The position numbers and the translations under genes were made by a program. DNA of 64,000 nt from contig JAODUP010000438.1 of assembly GCA_025642065.1 (NCBI GenBank), positions 147,001 to 211,000 of the forward strand, in the 5' to 3' direction. Below are positions 23,056 through 34,869 of the stretch, in pieces. A model generated the notes under the pieces. The model was given only the letters and a program-made list of their open reading frames with translations. It searched no databases and was not told where the DNA came from. Numbering within the stretch: the stretch's first letter is position 1; the number at the start of each line of letters is the position of its first letter. This DNA comes from Paralvinella palmiformis. Taxonomy: Eukaryota; Annelida; Polychaeta; Terebellida; Alvinellidae.

Positions 23056-23170
23056 TTTAATAATAATAATAATATAAATAATTATTATAATGATAATAAA
23101 AGCATTTATATAGGGCCGTATATCAAGCAGATTACCTTTTTATGGGCTATTCACGGGAAATAACAGGTTA
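23056..23170 (-). mobile_element. SINE-C or LINE-like 3' tail with (AAT)n
   Basis: On the minus strand, TACGGCCCTATATAAATGC runs into TTTATTATC and (ATT)n. This resembles the CTATATAAAT tail of SINE-C. The upstream part was not recognised, so only the tail is called. Confidence 0.4.
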
Positions 23171-23520
23171 ATGCCTGGAACGGCATATAAATATTAAACC
23201 ACAACAAATTATCCTTGATTAAAGGCTATTGGAACAATTGAATCTCTAGCTTTGATCTAAAGACGGTCGGCTCATTCTATCTCAATTGTAGTGAATGCTG
23301 GCGGAGTCTAGATTCTGTGCTTATTGTCATCTGAAGACAGCCACCATGAATCAATGACGGAGTAATGTGGTTAACTCACTATTAATTGGCCTTCAATAAA
23401 CCCCTTAACAAAGACGCCGGCCACGTATTACCTTGAATATGGTTAAAAACTATTCTTATTTAATCAGCTTATGAAATCGTTGCCATGAAACATGATTAAT
23501 CAAAGTTTGACCATATGTGT
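23171..23520. other. unannotated stretch
   Basis: Nothing recognised. Confidence 0.4.
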
Positions 23521-23523
23521 GTA

Positions 23524-23556
23524 TGCGCGCGTGCGTGCGTGCGTGCGTGCGTGGGC
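23524..23556. repeat. (GTGC)n microsatellite
   Basis: GCGCGCGTGCGTGCGTGCGT run. Confidence 0.95.
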
Positions 23557-23640
23557 CCACAGGAGGGGTGTCTTGGCAGTGTGGAATAACGCGCGGTTAG
23601 AAAAAAATCTCCAATTGTGAATTCAAATTATGGACGATTC

Positions 23641-24355
23641 ATCAAGGCACTGAATCCTGAGAAGCGATTTTTCTTGTTTAGACATGTGTAATGTCTCGCA
23701 AGCGTGTGATACAGGCACAGAGGGGGGGGGGTTCGGGGAGAAATTTTAATAATTTGATAATAATAACAATGAAATATTCCATATAGGATGAGCTTCTAAT
23801 GTATTTGCCGTGCATCTTATACAGAAGCGCTAACCTTAAACGATCTCATCTCTTTTAGAAGATCCAAGCACTAAAGTCTCAGGCTGGACTTAGAATAGTA
23901 TGACGCTTACTCTTGGAAGCACTGGACGGGATATGCTGAATAGGAAGCCATTTGGGAAAATCACCATTGTATTGGTAATCTGAGATGCTAATTTGTTGAT
24001 TATTGGCTATAAACAGATTTGGGTCTGCCTTGAACATACGTCATTCGACGTCAGTAATAAGTCAGTGTACGGGTAGCTAATAATATTAGGATTCAGGCTA
24101 CATACAATTTATTATTGTTGACATGACATTGAACGAGCTCCGTATTTATATTAACATAGCTTTGTGCGGCATTCCTCGGTCAAAGTAAACACCGAGTAGC
24201 AGAAGTAGGACGGGAAAGGTTACATGCTTAGAGGGTGGGAGTGTGCGCTTAATAGAATCATCATCCTCCGGCCTACAGCGGGGTTACCAACCGGGAAAGA
24301 ACGCCATCAACGTGATCCAGCCACGTATGATAACGTGTGCTTCAAGGTTATGGAT
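23641..24355. other. unannotated stretch
   Basis: A G9 run at about 23722-23730. No gene recognised. Confidence 0.4.
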
Positions 24356-24357
24356 GG

Positions 24358-24453
24358 TGTGAGTGAGTGAGTGAGTGAGTGAGTGAGTGAGTGAGTGAGT
24401 GAGTGAGTGTGAGTGAGTGAGTGAGTGAGTGAGTGAGTGAGTGAGTGAGTGAG
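24358..24453. repeat. (GAGT)n microsatellite
   Basis: About 24 GAGT tetramers with a single GTGTGAGT interruption. Confidence 0.97.
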
Positions 24454-24580
24454 TTTAGCCTCAACACACCTAGAACAAACGGCTGAGAAGTGGTACTCCC
24501 TGAGTAGAGATTAGGGAATTCAATCCCGGGACCTGGATATCTATGATACCGTGAGCTATCAACTACACCATTAAATGTTA
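24454..24580 (-). mobile_element. degraded tRNA-derived SINE, family uncertain
   Basis: The minus strand reads AATGGTGTAGTTGATAGCTC and CCCGGGATTGAATTCCC, an A-box-like and a B-box-like block at tRNA spacing, followed by ACTCAGGGAGTACCACTTCT. The latter resembles the middle of SINE-B only weakly. Confidence 0.4.
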
Positions 24581-25256
24581 TCAGGTATTAGATAACCGAT
24601 CTATTTGTTTACTTTAATGTCTACTTTTGATTGTTATTATTTACAATCAACAAAGTTGTTTTCAATCTTAATTAAAATCCGTGATATTTGTATTACATGA
24701 TAATGTAGCCGACTAGTCGGAATTTACATTAATTAACTGATAGCAAAACTAAACATGGAATAACGGAACAGATTAGAAACAATCTATAACGAGAAATGCG
24801 TACAATTTAGCTCAGTTTACAGATGAGCAATATTAGAGAGTAATCGTTGATGATAATCGTAACCCGACGCTTCCTGTAGCAACAGTTCACCTGTGTGTCA
24901 CCTGTCTTCAGAGAATTAAGGAAAGTGATGCCCAAAGAAAACCGCTCCCAAAAAATACGAAACTACAAAACGCAAACAATGGCCAGCGATATCCATTGTC
25001 ATACTCGATCGATCCATAGATATGTTAAAAACAATATCGTGCGATTGATCTAAATTGAATACAAATTATTTTTAAAGGCACGAGTCAATAAAAATGACTG
25101 ATGTTAAAATCCCGCTCTTTGTGCCAGACGCCTTCCTCGAGCGACAAGGGCAATAAAGGTCATGGATGAGTTGTCAACAAACTTCACCGGCCGGGCGTGA
25201 AACTCTATTTGCGTCAGCTATCTGGGCCATCAATCAATACAGCCTCCAAGTTGGTA
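24581..25256. other. unannotated AT-rich stretch
   Basis: Nothing recognised. Confidence 0.4.
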
Positions 25257-25257
25257 C

Positions 25258-25293
25258 CACCACCACCACAACAACAACCACCATCATCATCAT

Positions 25294-25325
<32 letters not shown>

Positions 25326-25334
25326 TCATCATCT
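25258..25334. repeat. (ACC)n/(ATC)n triplet microsatellite
   Basis: CAC/CAA triplets pass into CAT triplets. No LINE or SINE body was recognised at either side. Confidence 0.95.
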
Positions 25335-25573
25335 AGTATGTAAACTATCTATATCCATTAAAATTGGGCTTAATATCCTAATTAAGCCACTTCATCCAAT
25401 TGATACGTATCTTCTCCTACGTAAACCAGTGAGTATATGAATCGATCAATCACGAGTTTGTGATTTGATGTGATTTGATTTGATTTGATTAGCCATGAAA
25501 TTGCCCGAAAACCTTCACTTTCGTACTACATTCGAGACATACATGTTTTGAGGAGACACAAAACTTATCGCCG

Positions 25574-25718
25574 TATTGAGTTGTTTGACCTCCGTACTGA
25601 TCACACGTTCGGCGTCCGGTCACGTGGCGACTCCCTGGAGTAACACGTCCGACAGCTTCAAACCGATATCCCGGAGGTTTGCGGCACAGCGCTCTAACCG
25701 TCGTGTCATCGGAACACC
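25574..25718 (-). mobile_element. SINE-B copy
   Basis: The plus strand shows ATTGAGTTGTTTGACCTCC, GGCGACTCCCTGGAGTAACA, then GAGGTTTGCGGCACAGCGCT and CTAACCGTCGTGTCATCGG, the complement of the SINE-B head and body. The Cys-type loop reads CGCAAAC here. A (TTGAT)n run at 25461-25490 lies about 85 bp to the left. Confidence 0.65.
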
Positions 25719-25984
25719 ACCAACCCATCCCCCCCGCCTCCAAACCAAACGCCATGTAATGGGTGTTAAACAAGATCTTTAACGATCTTCTAGGCCAGAG
25801 GTACTCAAAAGCTACCAAAGATCCCTCATAAGATGACACGAAACAGGATAGGAGTCATACACGAGTCATCAATCGATTCAGCAATAACTAAGGGATGAGC
25901 CGAAATTAGCTAATAACCAGGATACATCACCTCACAGTTATGGCTCGTCAGCCGTATTAGTTATGATAATTAACGTATGTTACA

Positions 25985-26062
25985 AGTATGGTACGCTAAA
26001 TGGGCTGAGCAACCTCCAAAGGTAATGAGGCAAAATGAAAGATAAAACACCATTCAGATATG
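25985..26062 (-). mobile_element. SINE-A fragment (3' body)
   Basis: ATGGTACGCTAAATGGGCTG, AACCTCCAAAGGTAATGAGG and GATAAAACACCATTCAGATA are the complement of the SINE-A body. The tRNA-like head and the tail are absent. Confidence 0.75.
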
Positions 26063-26384
26063 GATGGATAGATACTTATTTCAAACTATGCCATACATCA
26101 CTATCTAAATGTGAATAATTCATAACTCAAATAAATTAATGATACATTTTTTGGTTATTTCGAAGAAATATTCTGTGAGTTGGTGCAACCGAAATAAAGT
26201 TATAAATGAACAGGTCGATGACGTGTCTATATTACATGAGGTAATATGCCAGGATTGCTCATCCCGAATTATTATTATATTGATTATCAGCATCGATGAA
26301 GTATGGCTCGATTTATAACACTATCGAGTGTATGAGAAAATAATACGATGGCGGTACCATGAAAAATTAATAAAGCAAACTTAC

Positions 26385-27420
26385 TATAGACTAATGAAGT
26401 GTTTGTTCACCTTAGAACTGAACTGGCCAACAGACGTTATAGTTCTTATGTTATTTGGAAGGTCAGGTCAAACTTTTGGTACAGAATGAATTAAACTTCT
26501 GGTAATAAGGGAAGTTAGACGTGTAACAACGTGAGGGTCCCGATAGTGTCGAGTATTATGTGAATGAATACTCTAATTTGTTTAAAATGTTGTTTTTAAC
26601 GATTCAGAAAGCATGCCCTTAGTATATGAAAACATAAATTACCTTAGCTGTATGTTGAATATATCAGCTAATTTAGGAGCGCGTAAATGCTTAAATAGAG
26701 GTGAGCTGGGTGTATTATATTTAGCCTTGCATACATTACGGATAGCCTTTTTCTGCAACATTTCCATTTTATTTAGCCTAAACTGATACACAGAGCTCCG
26801 GATCATTGCTCCATACGACAAATAAGAGTGAACAAAACTAAAATAGGGGGATTTCAGATGTTCAACAGACAGATATCTGTTCGCAGATTTTATTGCATAT
26901 ATAGCACAGGTACTTTTCTTGCTAATATGATCATTGTCATAGTCCCATTTAAATAGATCTTCGATAAATATTCCGAGAAATTTAGCATAACCTATATGTG
27001 GGATGATTTTGTCACTTAGACCCTACCCAGTGACGTGTTTTAAGCACATCTTATACTAAAATTAGTTTTCAGTACATTTAAAGATAGCTTATTGAATCGA
27101 AACCAATCCGATAAAGAAATCAGATCATACTCAACGTTTTCACGTAACGTTTGTAGATCGTTTGATGTATGATACACAGTGGTATCATCAGTAAATAGTA
27201 TGCATTTTAAATACAATAATGCAGTCCGTAAATCCTTGATGTAAACAATAAATAGAAGTGGACCAAGCACACTTCCTTGTTGGACTCCCGCAGGTGACGT
27301 CACACGAATAGATTGTATGTCTTTGTACGATACAAACTGTGTTCTGTCAGTCAGGTAGATCCTGAACCACATCAAACTGGTACCCAATTGTCTCAAAACG
27401 TTGATGGTGCATGGATCACA
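26385..27420 (-). pseudogene. degraded LINE (jockey/CR1-like) reverse transcriptase, 3' part of ORF2
   Basis: On the minus strand, frames at 27396-27040, 26821-26639 and onward to about 26390 encode successive parts of a non-LTR retrotransposon polymerase. GVQQGSVLGPLLF is a strong RT motif, FTDDTTVY is the catalytic Y/FADD box with A changed to T, and SDWFRFNKLSLN follows. The thumb-like NKMEMLQKKAIRNVCKAKYN and the C-terminal SHNTRHYRDPHVVTR and SLIHSVPKV blocks come next. In-frame stops and at least one frame change between 27040 and 26821 make it non-functional. The 5' break is near 27420. Assignment to the jockey superfamily group rests on motif style only. Confidence 0.85.
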
Positions 27421-29404
27421 TTCAGACTTTTCCGTTGGGAGTCACCTAGAGTCACTCTACACACTTACAAGTGTACACTGGTCTTAATTGTTGGTGATGA
27501 CTGAATATCCTAAAGTGTTCACCTCTAAGCAAAAGATCCATGAGACTAAATATGAAATGTATAATACTGCACGGTGCACAATCTGGTCATTCCAAGATCA
27601 CTATCTAACCATGAAAAAAAAATTCACAGCAGTTCCAAAATTCTAAATACAAACAAAAATCAAAGACTCTTCAAAACCGGAAACATGAATGAAATTTGAA
27701 TATTTTAGCATTCAAAGAAATCTGTACCACTAAATAGTACATCTATATGATCTGGAATGTGATACAAAATATATAAACAGTGCAATTAATCCTGTTTTTT
27801 ATTATTATTAACATCTCCGAAGTGTTCTTCAATGATAGGTCTTTAAAGCCAGGCTTCAAGTAGTCTTCATGGCCAGTTTTACTGTATTCTGTTGAGTTTT
27901 TCTTAAGAAGATAGTAATTCTTACATGATGATCACCGCAAATGTCAAGGAACAATGACAACCGAGTCTTCAAACAGCGAATCAATCTGAGAACTGTTACG
28001 TCATGTAGTCAGCATGACATGGAGATGAGGGAAAACACGAAGGAAGGAAGGAAGCGAGGAAGGAAGGAAGTGACTGAAGTAGAGACAAGAAAACATTACA
28101 CATAAGTCGATAACATCACCACCTTGTCATGGCTAGCAATCGATGTAGGCTGGCTGTAGTCTGTCTCGCTATAACTAGAGCGTGAACCTTTTACACTGAA
28201 GACATCCTGAACTCGGTTATTGGCCACAGCCCGCGTAACCTTTGAGATAGTTCAATGACACGTCCCTTTATACCAATGTGATTCAAGCCTTGTCAGAAAA
28301 TAATTGTCAAGATGTGCCGAGTTAGTTGTTAATTCTGATGTTAATCAATATATTCAAAATATTGGAGGTAATTGTTAAATGGGCTGCTATATCAGTTTGT
28401 TGGCTGTCAAAACAGGACTACGACTAGACAAAGGCAGGACTACGGCAGGAATAGGACAGGACTAGGACGTGACTAGGATGGCACTAAGATAGGACCATGA
28501 TCGGGACAGGACTAGGACAAGACTAAGACAGTAATCAGACAGCTTCAAAAAAGATTATGTCGGTAACTAAGTATCGTCGATAAAATCTTGAGATAAATGT
28601 TTCTCTATTGCTCATCTTTCGATATGTTAAAGGAAGAAGATTAAATTAACGACCATCAAATATTTACACACACACACAAACAAACACACACACACACACG
28701 CAAACACACAAACATACACACAGTTGGCTCACCTGAAGTTGTACACAATGTGTCAGGATGTAGTGCCAGATTCTACAGAATGTACGACGTTGCATACTCC
28801 AATGGAAGCTGAACAGTTAGAGAAATGTACCTAAACAACGAGACTATTTCTAAGTACTTATAATAAAACAAATACAAAACAGTTACAATTATCCAGTACT
28901 ACAGTATATTGTCTGTTAGATCTGCTAAACTCAGCCATTATGTCTCTCCTTCGAAAAGAAACCGGGAGAGATTCTATTTACAGAACCGAAACATTAGCTA
29001 GAAATTGATAATAACCTTTCGAAAACAAAATTACGAAAGAGTTACCAGTCCATTATCTGGGAGACGAGCAGTATGAGGACACAAACAGCAGGATTCTGAC
29101 GAGTTCATGTAATAATTTATCAGTTTATATGCGAGCAGAATCCCGATGGTTAGTCGTATATCACAAATGATAATTTATGGATCGACGTCAAACTCAGACT
29201 GGTGGGGGTTCTCAGCTTGTCCAAGATCTTAGTTGCTTGTCCATAAGACGAGTGGTCGGCCGTATGACTAACGCTGCATACAAAGACAACTTCTAATATA
29301 ACAACATTACTCGTTATAATAAATTGTGTTCTCGTATAAATAAGAAACGTAACTTGCTGATGGACAGAGACAGTATCACAGGAGTTTAAACTTAAGTGCT
29401 AGAG
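27421..29404. other. unannotated stretch with minor simple repeats
   Basis: It contains GGAAG repeats (28036-28069), a degenerate AGGACT-rich tract (28416-28540, GGACAGGACTAGGAC repeated loosely) and an imperfect CA run (28664-28720). No gene was recognised. Confidence 0.5.
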
Positions 29405-29510
29405 ATGATGATGATGATGATGATGTATATTTAATAAAGTGCCATTACTAGCAGGAGCCATTTAAAGGCGCAGTATAGTGATACCCCCAAATAGTATACC
29501 TAAAAATCTA
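29405..29510 (-). mobile_element. LINE 3' tail with (ATC)n
   Basis: The minus strand reads TTTAAATGGCTCCTGCTAGT, AATGGCACTTTATTAAATAT and ACATC(ATC)n. This matches the 3' end of the LINE at 46605-47160. The coding part is absent, so it is a severely 5'-truncated insertion. Confidence 0.65.
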
Positions 29511-31682
29511 ATACGCGATTTTAAAGATCTATGACCCATCAAACTACGATATATGCCATTTAGACGCCCTACGATTCCTTATGTGTCAATGTACTCGTCA
29601 TCTATACTCCACAACTTTATCATTTACAAGAACGAATAAAGAAAACAATTTACAAATCCTAGTAGTCCTATTTTCCCGATATTATCGTGTTATGGTGCAC
29701 ATTTTCTCAGCAGCTGGTTGATAATCAACGGAGACACCGATATAAATTACCATCTATCACTTAGGAGAAATCAAACAATACAAGCTCAATACAAAATACA
29801 GCCGCCTCGGGCTGTTTTGCTGAAGACCTGTTTCGTTTTGTATTTATTTTTATTTTTGGTAATCAGAGCTTGTGTCCAGTTCACTAAGTCAAAAATCACG
29901 ATTGGCCAATGAAGTACACGAGTTATATGATCGAATTGATGGAGCCATCACCGTCAAAACGCACCCAGAACTCCGATCCGGAACAATGTAGCCTCTAATT
30001 TATAATGACCAGGTGTGCGCATAAATCTTGTACAATACAAATATTTTACCTGATGACAACGAGACGAGTACAATGAGTATTTAAGTGGAAGTGAATCTGA
30101 AGCTATTCTAAAGAAAATAAATTACCTGTTTGTTATTTATTTATTTTAAAGAAATAAAGAAATAATTTCTCATATACTACACCACAGCAACTAGTACTAA
30201 TCACAATTGTTTCACATGTCATTAAGGTAGATTGACATACTCAAACAAAATCTACAGATATACAAAACGTTCAGGTAGAAAAAAACCATCCCCAGCATCA
30301 AAACAAAAAGCTAGCACTGAATTTCGGGTTGTATGATCATACGTGGTAACAGCTGAGTGAACGTGGATTAGATGATGACATCTTAATCAATATGTTGAAA
30401 CACGAAATATGGCTTTAATATGATTTAATAGATGACTTCTAATACCAAATATGTCAATGAACTAGATAGGGACCATCATTTATACGCAGTTCAACTATTT
30501 TATTCGCTAGTAACAAAAACGATGTACGAGCCTTTGAAAGACAATTGATCCAGAGACTTGAAAGGTCGTATATAGTTTATGAACATAGTTTTTTACTCCC
30601 AATGTTTCAGACAATTAAAAGAGAACAGAAAAGTGAGACAATTCTGCTGCTCGCCTAACGTAAAACCAATCAGATTGAGGTGTTATTAAATTTATATTTA
30701 TTATTATTATTATTAAATCCGAATTATTATTATTACTATTATTAGTATTATTAAATCCAAATCCGTAGAGTTGCCTATAGGATTCTATTACTGCGGAGGA
30801 GATCCCACAGAAGGTCTAAAAAAAAAGTGAGATGATAAAATCGAGGCCTATAATTAAGTTTGTAATCAAAATCACGTAAAGTTTTGATCTTAATCGAGGA
30901 TCCGAGCAATTATCATTTAGATGATCCACTAAATACTATGACAAGTGATATCACATATTTACCAGTGAAATATCACCAATAGCGTGTCATCTATTTCATT
31001 CACAGATCATTTTAACACCCAAAAAAACTCTCACAAAACATAACTAGACACTTGATCTTGACGTATATCTGCTCTTTGACTGTATCCTATTATTAATCGT
31101 AAACCGACGGTAAAGACATCCCCTAGCTCGGGTTTATCTTCTTCTTTGTGGGTACTATAGACCCGGGGAGAGGGGACGAGACGGGCTAATCCTGGTAGCT
31201 GGTGACTCCCATGCTTGACCAGAAAATCGCGGGGAAATAAGTCTTTTTCAACCTGCACAGATTATAGGTTTAATTTCCGATAGAAGCGGACATGGTTACG
31301 TAAAACACTTCCCCCGTAGTGGTTTCTATGAGCTGCATAATAAATTATTAACTTTTAGGGTGTGTGTGTAAGGGGGGGGGGTGTTGACTGAAAACAATAA
31401 TAAATTACTACTGAGAAAAGTGAGAGTCAAATTTGTAACAAAGATTTGTAATAAACGGGTAAATATCGGGTAAATAAATCTATGAAATGGTGGGGGGTAT
31501 TTGGGATTCAGTTTAGAGAATGGGAGTCACCAGCTATCAGGAGTAGCCACCCCCACCACACCGGGCTACACATACAGGTAAATAACGATTGACGATTTAC
31601 ATTGACAAACGAGGCATAATTCTCCTGATTCCTGTGACTAACACAGGATGTTGGGAATGTCTATACCATCTGGTCACTGTTC
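29511..31682. other. unannotated AT-rich stretch
   Basis: It has ATT triplet patches at about 30696-30755 and a G9 run near 31372-31380. The 64-codon (29718-29912) and 75-codon (31258-31031, minus) frames have no recognisable domains. Confidence 0.4.
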
Positions 31683-31896
31683 AAAGTCTAAATCGGTGCG
31701 CCTCCGTGGTCTAGCGGTAGCGTGTTGGAGCACAGATCACTACCACCCGTGTTCGAATCTCGGCGTGGGCATATTTGGAGGTTGTTTCATCTTTGACTTC
31801 GCTTCATTACCTTTGGGGGTCGCTCGGCCCATTTAGCCTGCCATGTGCACAAAAGTGGCCGTAAAACACCCACCATCACCAAAGTCTAAATCGGTG
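31683..31896 (+). mobile_element. SINE-A copy (A1 head) with perfect 16-bp target-site duplication
   Basis: AAAGTCTAAATCGGTG occurs at 31683-31698 and again at 31881-31896, immediately flanking a complete element. The head is CGCCTCCGTGGTCTAGCGGT with GTGTTCGAATCTC as B box. The body is intact, and the end is GTGGCCGTAAAACACCCACC. The perfect duplication marks this as the youngest-looking insertion in the window and defines the element as about 182 bp. Confidence 0.92.
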
Positions 31897-32203
31897 CCGT
31901 TTAACTTTGCCACAAATAAAGACATCCAGTTCACGGAACAAACAAAACTGCATAATTCGTGTACAGAAAGGGACAGACTTCCTACAGCACTGTAAGACGA
32001 TCTGGTGTGTACACGATCGCTATTTTAAGTACAATCACTCCCGTGACTAAAGCCAATACTCGTACACTAGCAACTCTGAGTTCTCAAGGTTTCGGTGATG
32101 ATTAACTTCTGCTCTCAAAGGTCAACTCAATTGGATATCACAATCTCTAACTCCTTATGACTGATCAAAAACAATGAAATACTAACAAGAAAAGGCAACA
32201 GAA
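31897..32203. other. unannotated stretch
   Basis: Nothing recognised. Confidence 0.4.
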
Positions 32204-32291
32204 TCATCGAAATCATCGAAATCGTGGAAATCGTGGAAATCTGCGCTCTGCTTTAAAGGTATTTCTAAATTTTGTATAATTATTATTGTTC

Positions 32292-32325
<34 letters not shown>
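32204..32325. repeat. short 9-bp repeat, then (ATT)n
   Basis: AATCATCGA/AATCGTGGA units repeat about four times at 32207-32240, and ATT triplets lie at 32280-32325. Confidence 0.88.
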
Positions 32326-32730
32326 AACGAGTACTGTATTATTGTAATTAATTACCTTCGTGGTACTGATAACACCGCAAGGTTTTCCGTTTCCTACATT
32401 TCCTAACAAGATAAAAGATGACAAACACGGAGGCCAGACGATGATAAATGCTTCCATCAATTTACAATCATACCACAGAATGATCCATTGAGGAAGAATC
32501 ACATAAAGACGGTAATAACATAAAAGAATCCCCTAAAACCACGTCACGTGACTTATTTCGATCAATAAGTCGAGTTTGTAGGTTTGAATCGATCAAAGTC
32601 AATTGGAAATTCTGTTAAGATTATTTTAAATTATTTCCACATCTCGGAACATAAATGACGTTCATTCGATGTACTTAAAGACGACCGTCTCGTGTTAAGA
32701 GAATACACAAATATGGACAATATTGTACTG

Positions 32731-32734
<4 letters not shown>

Positions 32735-32764
<30 letters not shown>

Positions 32765-32826
32765 CAATCTGATTCTAAAACTGTCAGTTCCATATAGCGA
32801 TTCCTGGTAACAATATAGAACTACGC

Positions 32827-32862
<36 letters not shown>

Positions 32863-32896
32863 TCACATAACTGATATTACTATTATCACATTACTC

Positions 32897-32935
<39 letters not shown>

Positions 32936-32936
32936 C
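32735..32936. repeat. (ATT)n, (AAT)n, (ATT)n triple with alternating orientation
   Basis: ATT at 32735-32764, its complement AAT at 32828-32862, and ATT again at 32896-32934. The arms are complementary and could pair as hairpins. Confidence 0.95.
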
Positions 32937-33000
32937 TTAAGCGATATGTGAATTATATTGATTCTTATCGTGTTCGTCATTTCCTAGTTGGTTTTTGTAG

Positions 33001-33055
33001 GTGGCTGGGTGGGTGGCTGGGTAGCTGGGTGGGTGGGTGTTTGGTTGGATGGGTA
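33001..33055. repeat. degenerate (GGGT/GGCT)n
   Basis: GTGGCTGGGTGGGTGGCTGG-type tetramers. Confidence 0.88.
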
Positions 33056-33165
33056 TATGAAAGAAAGGAGAAAAAAGGAAACAGGTACCTTTATATAAGT
33101 GCTATCTTAACCGTCTTTATAACATTAGAATGGGCATGCTACAGAAATCCGCCCCCCCCCCCAAG

Positions 33166-33599
33166 GTATTCCGCTTTACAATCATCAATCAACTGAACTA
33201 ACATGCATCTCCACGTAACTATTGTATCGTTGAGTGTTTTTTCAACCCTCTCAGTGACGAGAGAGTGTTTTTTATCTGCCCAAATATATATTCAAATATG
33301 TTAGGTAGACATTATTTTTTCTTGTCTGTCTCTCCGATGGTCAGACGACGACGACTTCTTGGAAATGGCACGGATGAGCTCGTTGAGGACAATGCCATAG
33401 TGCCATCCTACGGTATGTAATTGGCACAATCTCGGATGCCGTAGAAATTATGACCAAAAACTCTCGATCGTTGACGCCATTATTAACAAACGGTTAACCG
33501 CCTCATCAACTGTGAATACCACAAACGGCCTAATCCTCATCAACTACATGTTAACAGCAATCTAAACGGTCTTCTATGGGACACTCCAATACCTAACAT
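33166..33599. other. unannotated stretch
   Basis: Contains CTCTCAGTGACGAGAG followed by AGTGTTTTTT (33250-33273), a small hairpin with a T-run, without gene context. A C10 run lies at about 33153-33162, just before it. Confidence 0.4.
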
Positions 33600-33645
33600 A
33601 CACAGACATACACACATATATATATACACACATACACGCACACAT

Positions 33646-33689
<44 letters not shown>

Positions 33690-33788
33690 CACGCACACAT
33701 ACATATGTGCACACATACATATATACATACACACACATATATCACACACAATATATACGCACACACACACCACACATATATATATGTG

Positions 33789-33837
<49 letters not shown>

Positions 33838-33857
33838 AGAGAGAGAGAGAGAGAGAG

Positions 33858-33919
<62 letters not shown>

Positions 33920-33941
33920 AGAGAGAGAGAGAGAGAGAGAG

Positions 33942-33988
<47 letters not shown>

Positions 33989-34005
33989 AGAGAGAGAAAA
34001 GAAAC

Positions 34006-34044
<39 letters not shown>

Positions 34045-34112
34045 CACACAGAGAGAGAGAGAGAGTGAGAGAAAGAGAGAGAGAGAGAGAAACATATATA
34101 CATTACACACAT
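33600..34112. repeat. composite (CA)n/(TA)n/(GA)n simple-repeat block
   Basis: About 510 bp almost wholly of dinucleotide repeats: CA/TA mix at 33603-33780, TA 33792-33833, GA 33839-33858, TA 33861-33913, GA 33922-33942, TA 33945-33986, then AGAGAGAAAAG, TA 34009-34040 and GA to 34091. The Tyr-Ile and Arg-Glu open frames on both strands are artefacts. TA and GA tracts alternate at least three times. Confidence 0.97.
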
Positions 34113-34869
34113 ACAGACAAACAAAGAAACACAGCACAGACAAAAAACACATAAACACATGCCTGATTTATTTCTGCTAGTGATTAAAGGTCGAACGAGA
34201 AATGGGCATAGTTTATTCACTCACCACATAAGTATCTTTTACATCATCCCTCATCCGTTCATCCTTTGTGTACACCGCAGGATGGCTTCTAGACGATTCG
34301 AAGCCATTTTCGTTCATTCCAACTCGGCCATCTTGTCTCTGGGATGGAGAATGAGGTGATCTTCCACGGACGACCAACTTCTCGGCAGTTCTGTAATAAA
34401 ATACGAGAAACGTAAATACGTCTTAATACGTCTGTTGCAGTTTTAAAAAAAAACTAAGGGACTGATTCTTGTGTTTAACCATGAGGTCGATCACGCTCAT
34501 GATATACGACCAAAGGACCACTCCCTATAGGCTATAGAAATTAGAAGATGCGGCTTAAGCCTTTTTAATGACGGCTGAAACATCCAACAGCCAAAATCAA
34601 CACTGGATTCGAACATTGAAAATCCTTTCTGCTAGCTACACCCTACGAGCGTCCCGTTAAGGCCATGATTTACGATACAAGTCGTCGGTACCAGCTCTAA
34701 CGGTACTTAAGTGTAGGTTGCTCTTTAAACGTCAGATGTCCTCTCACCATTACGGGATAGGTGAATGGCAACGATCGTCATTTACTGTCCTTTTATGGAG
34801 ATCTTATGATCTTTTAAGAAAGGATCCGACCTTGAAACGAGAGAGCTGAAGAATTGAAACCATCATTAT
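34113..34869. other. unannotated stretch
   Basis: The minus strand at about 34570-34640 has GGGTGTAGCTAGCAG and TGTTCGAATCC at tRNA-like spacing, perhaps a very old SINE head. No gene recognised. Confidence 0.35.

Noticed and set aside
25489..25839. 116-codon minus-strand frame
   Set aside because: A large part is translated SINE-B.
33250..33273. Terminator-like hairpin with a T-run
   Set aside because: A short stem in AT-rich animal DNA with no gene before it; intrinsic terminators do not apply here.
33707..34180. 157- and 138-codon frames in the TA/GA block
   Set aside because: They consist of Tyr-Ile and Arg-Glu dipeptides from dinucleotide repeats.
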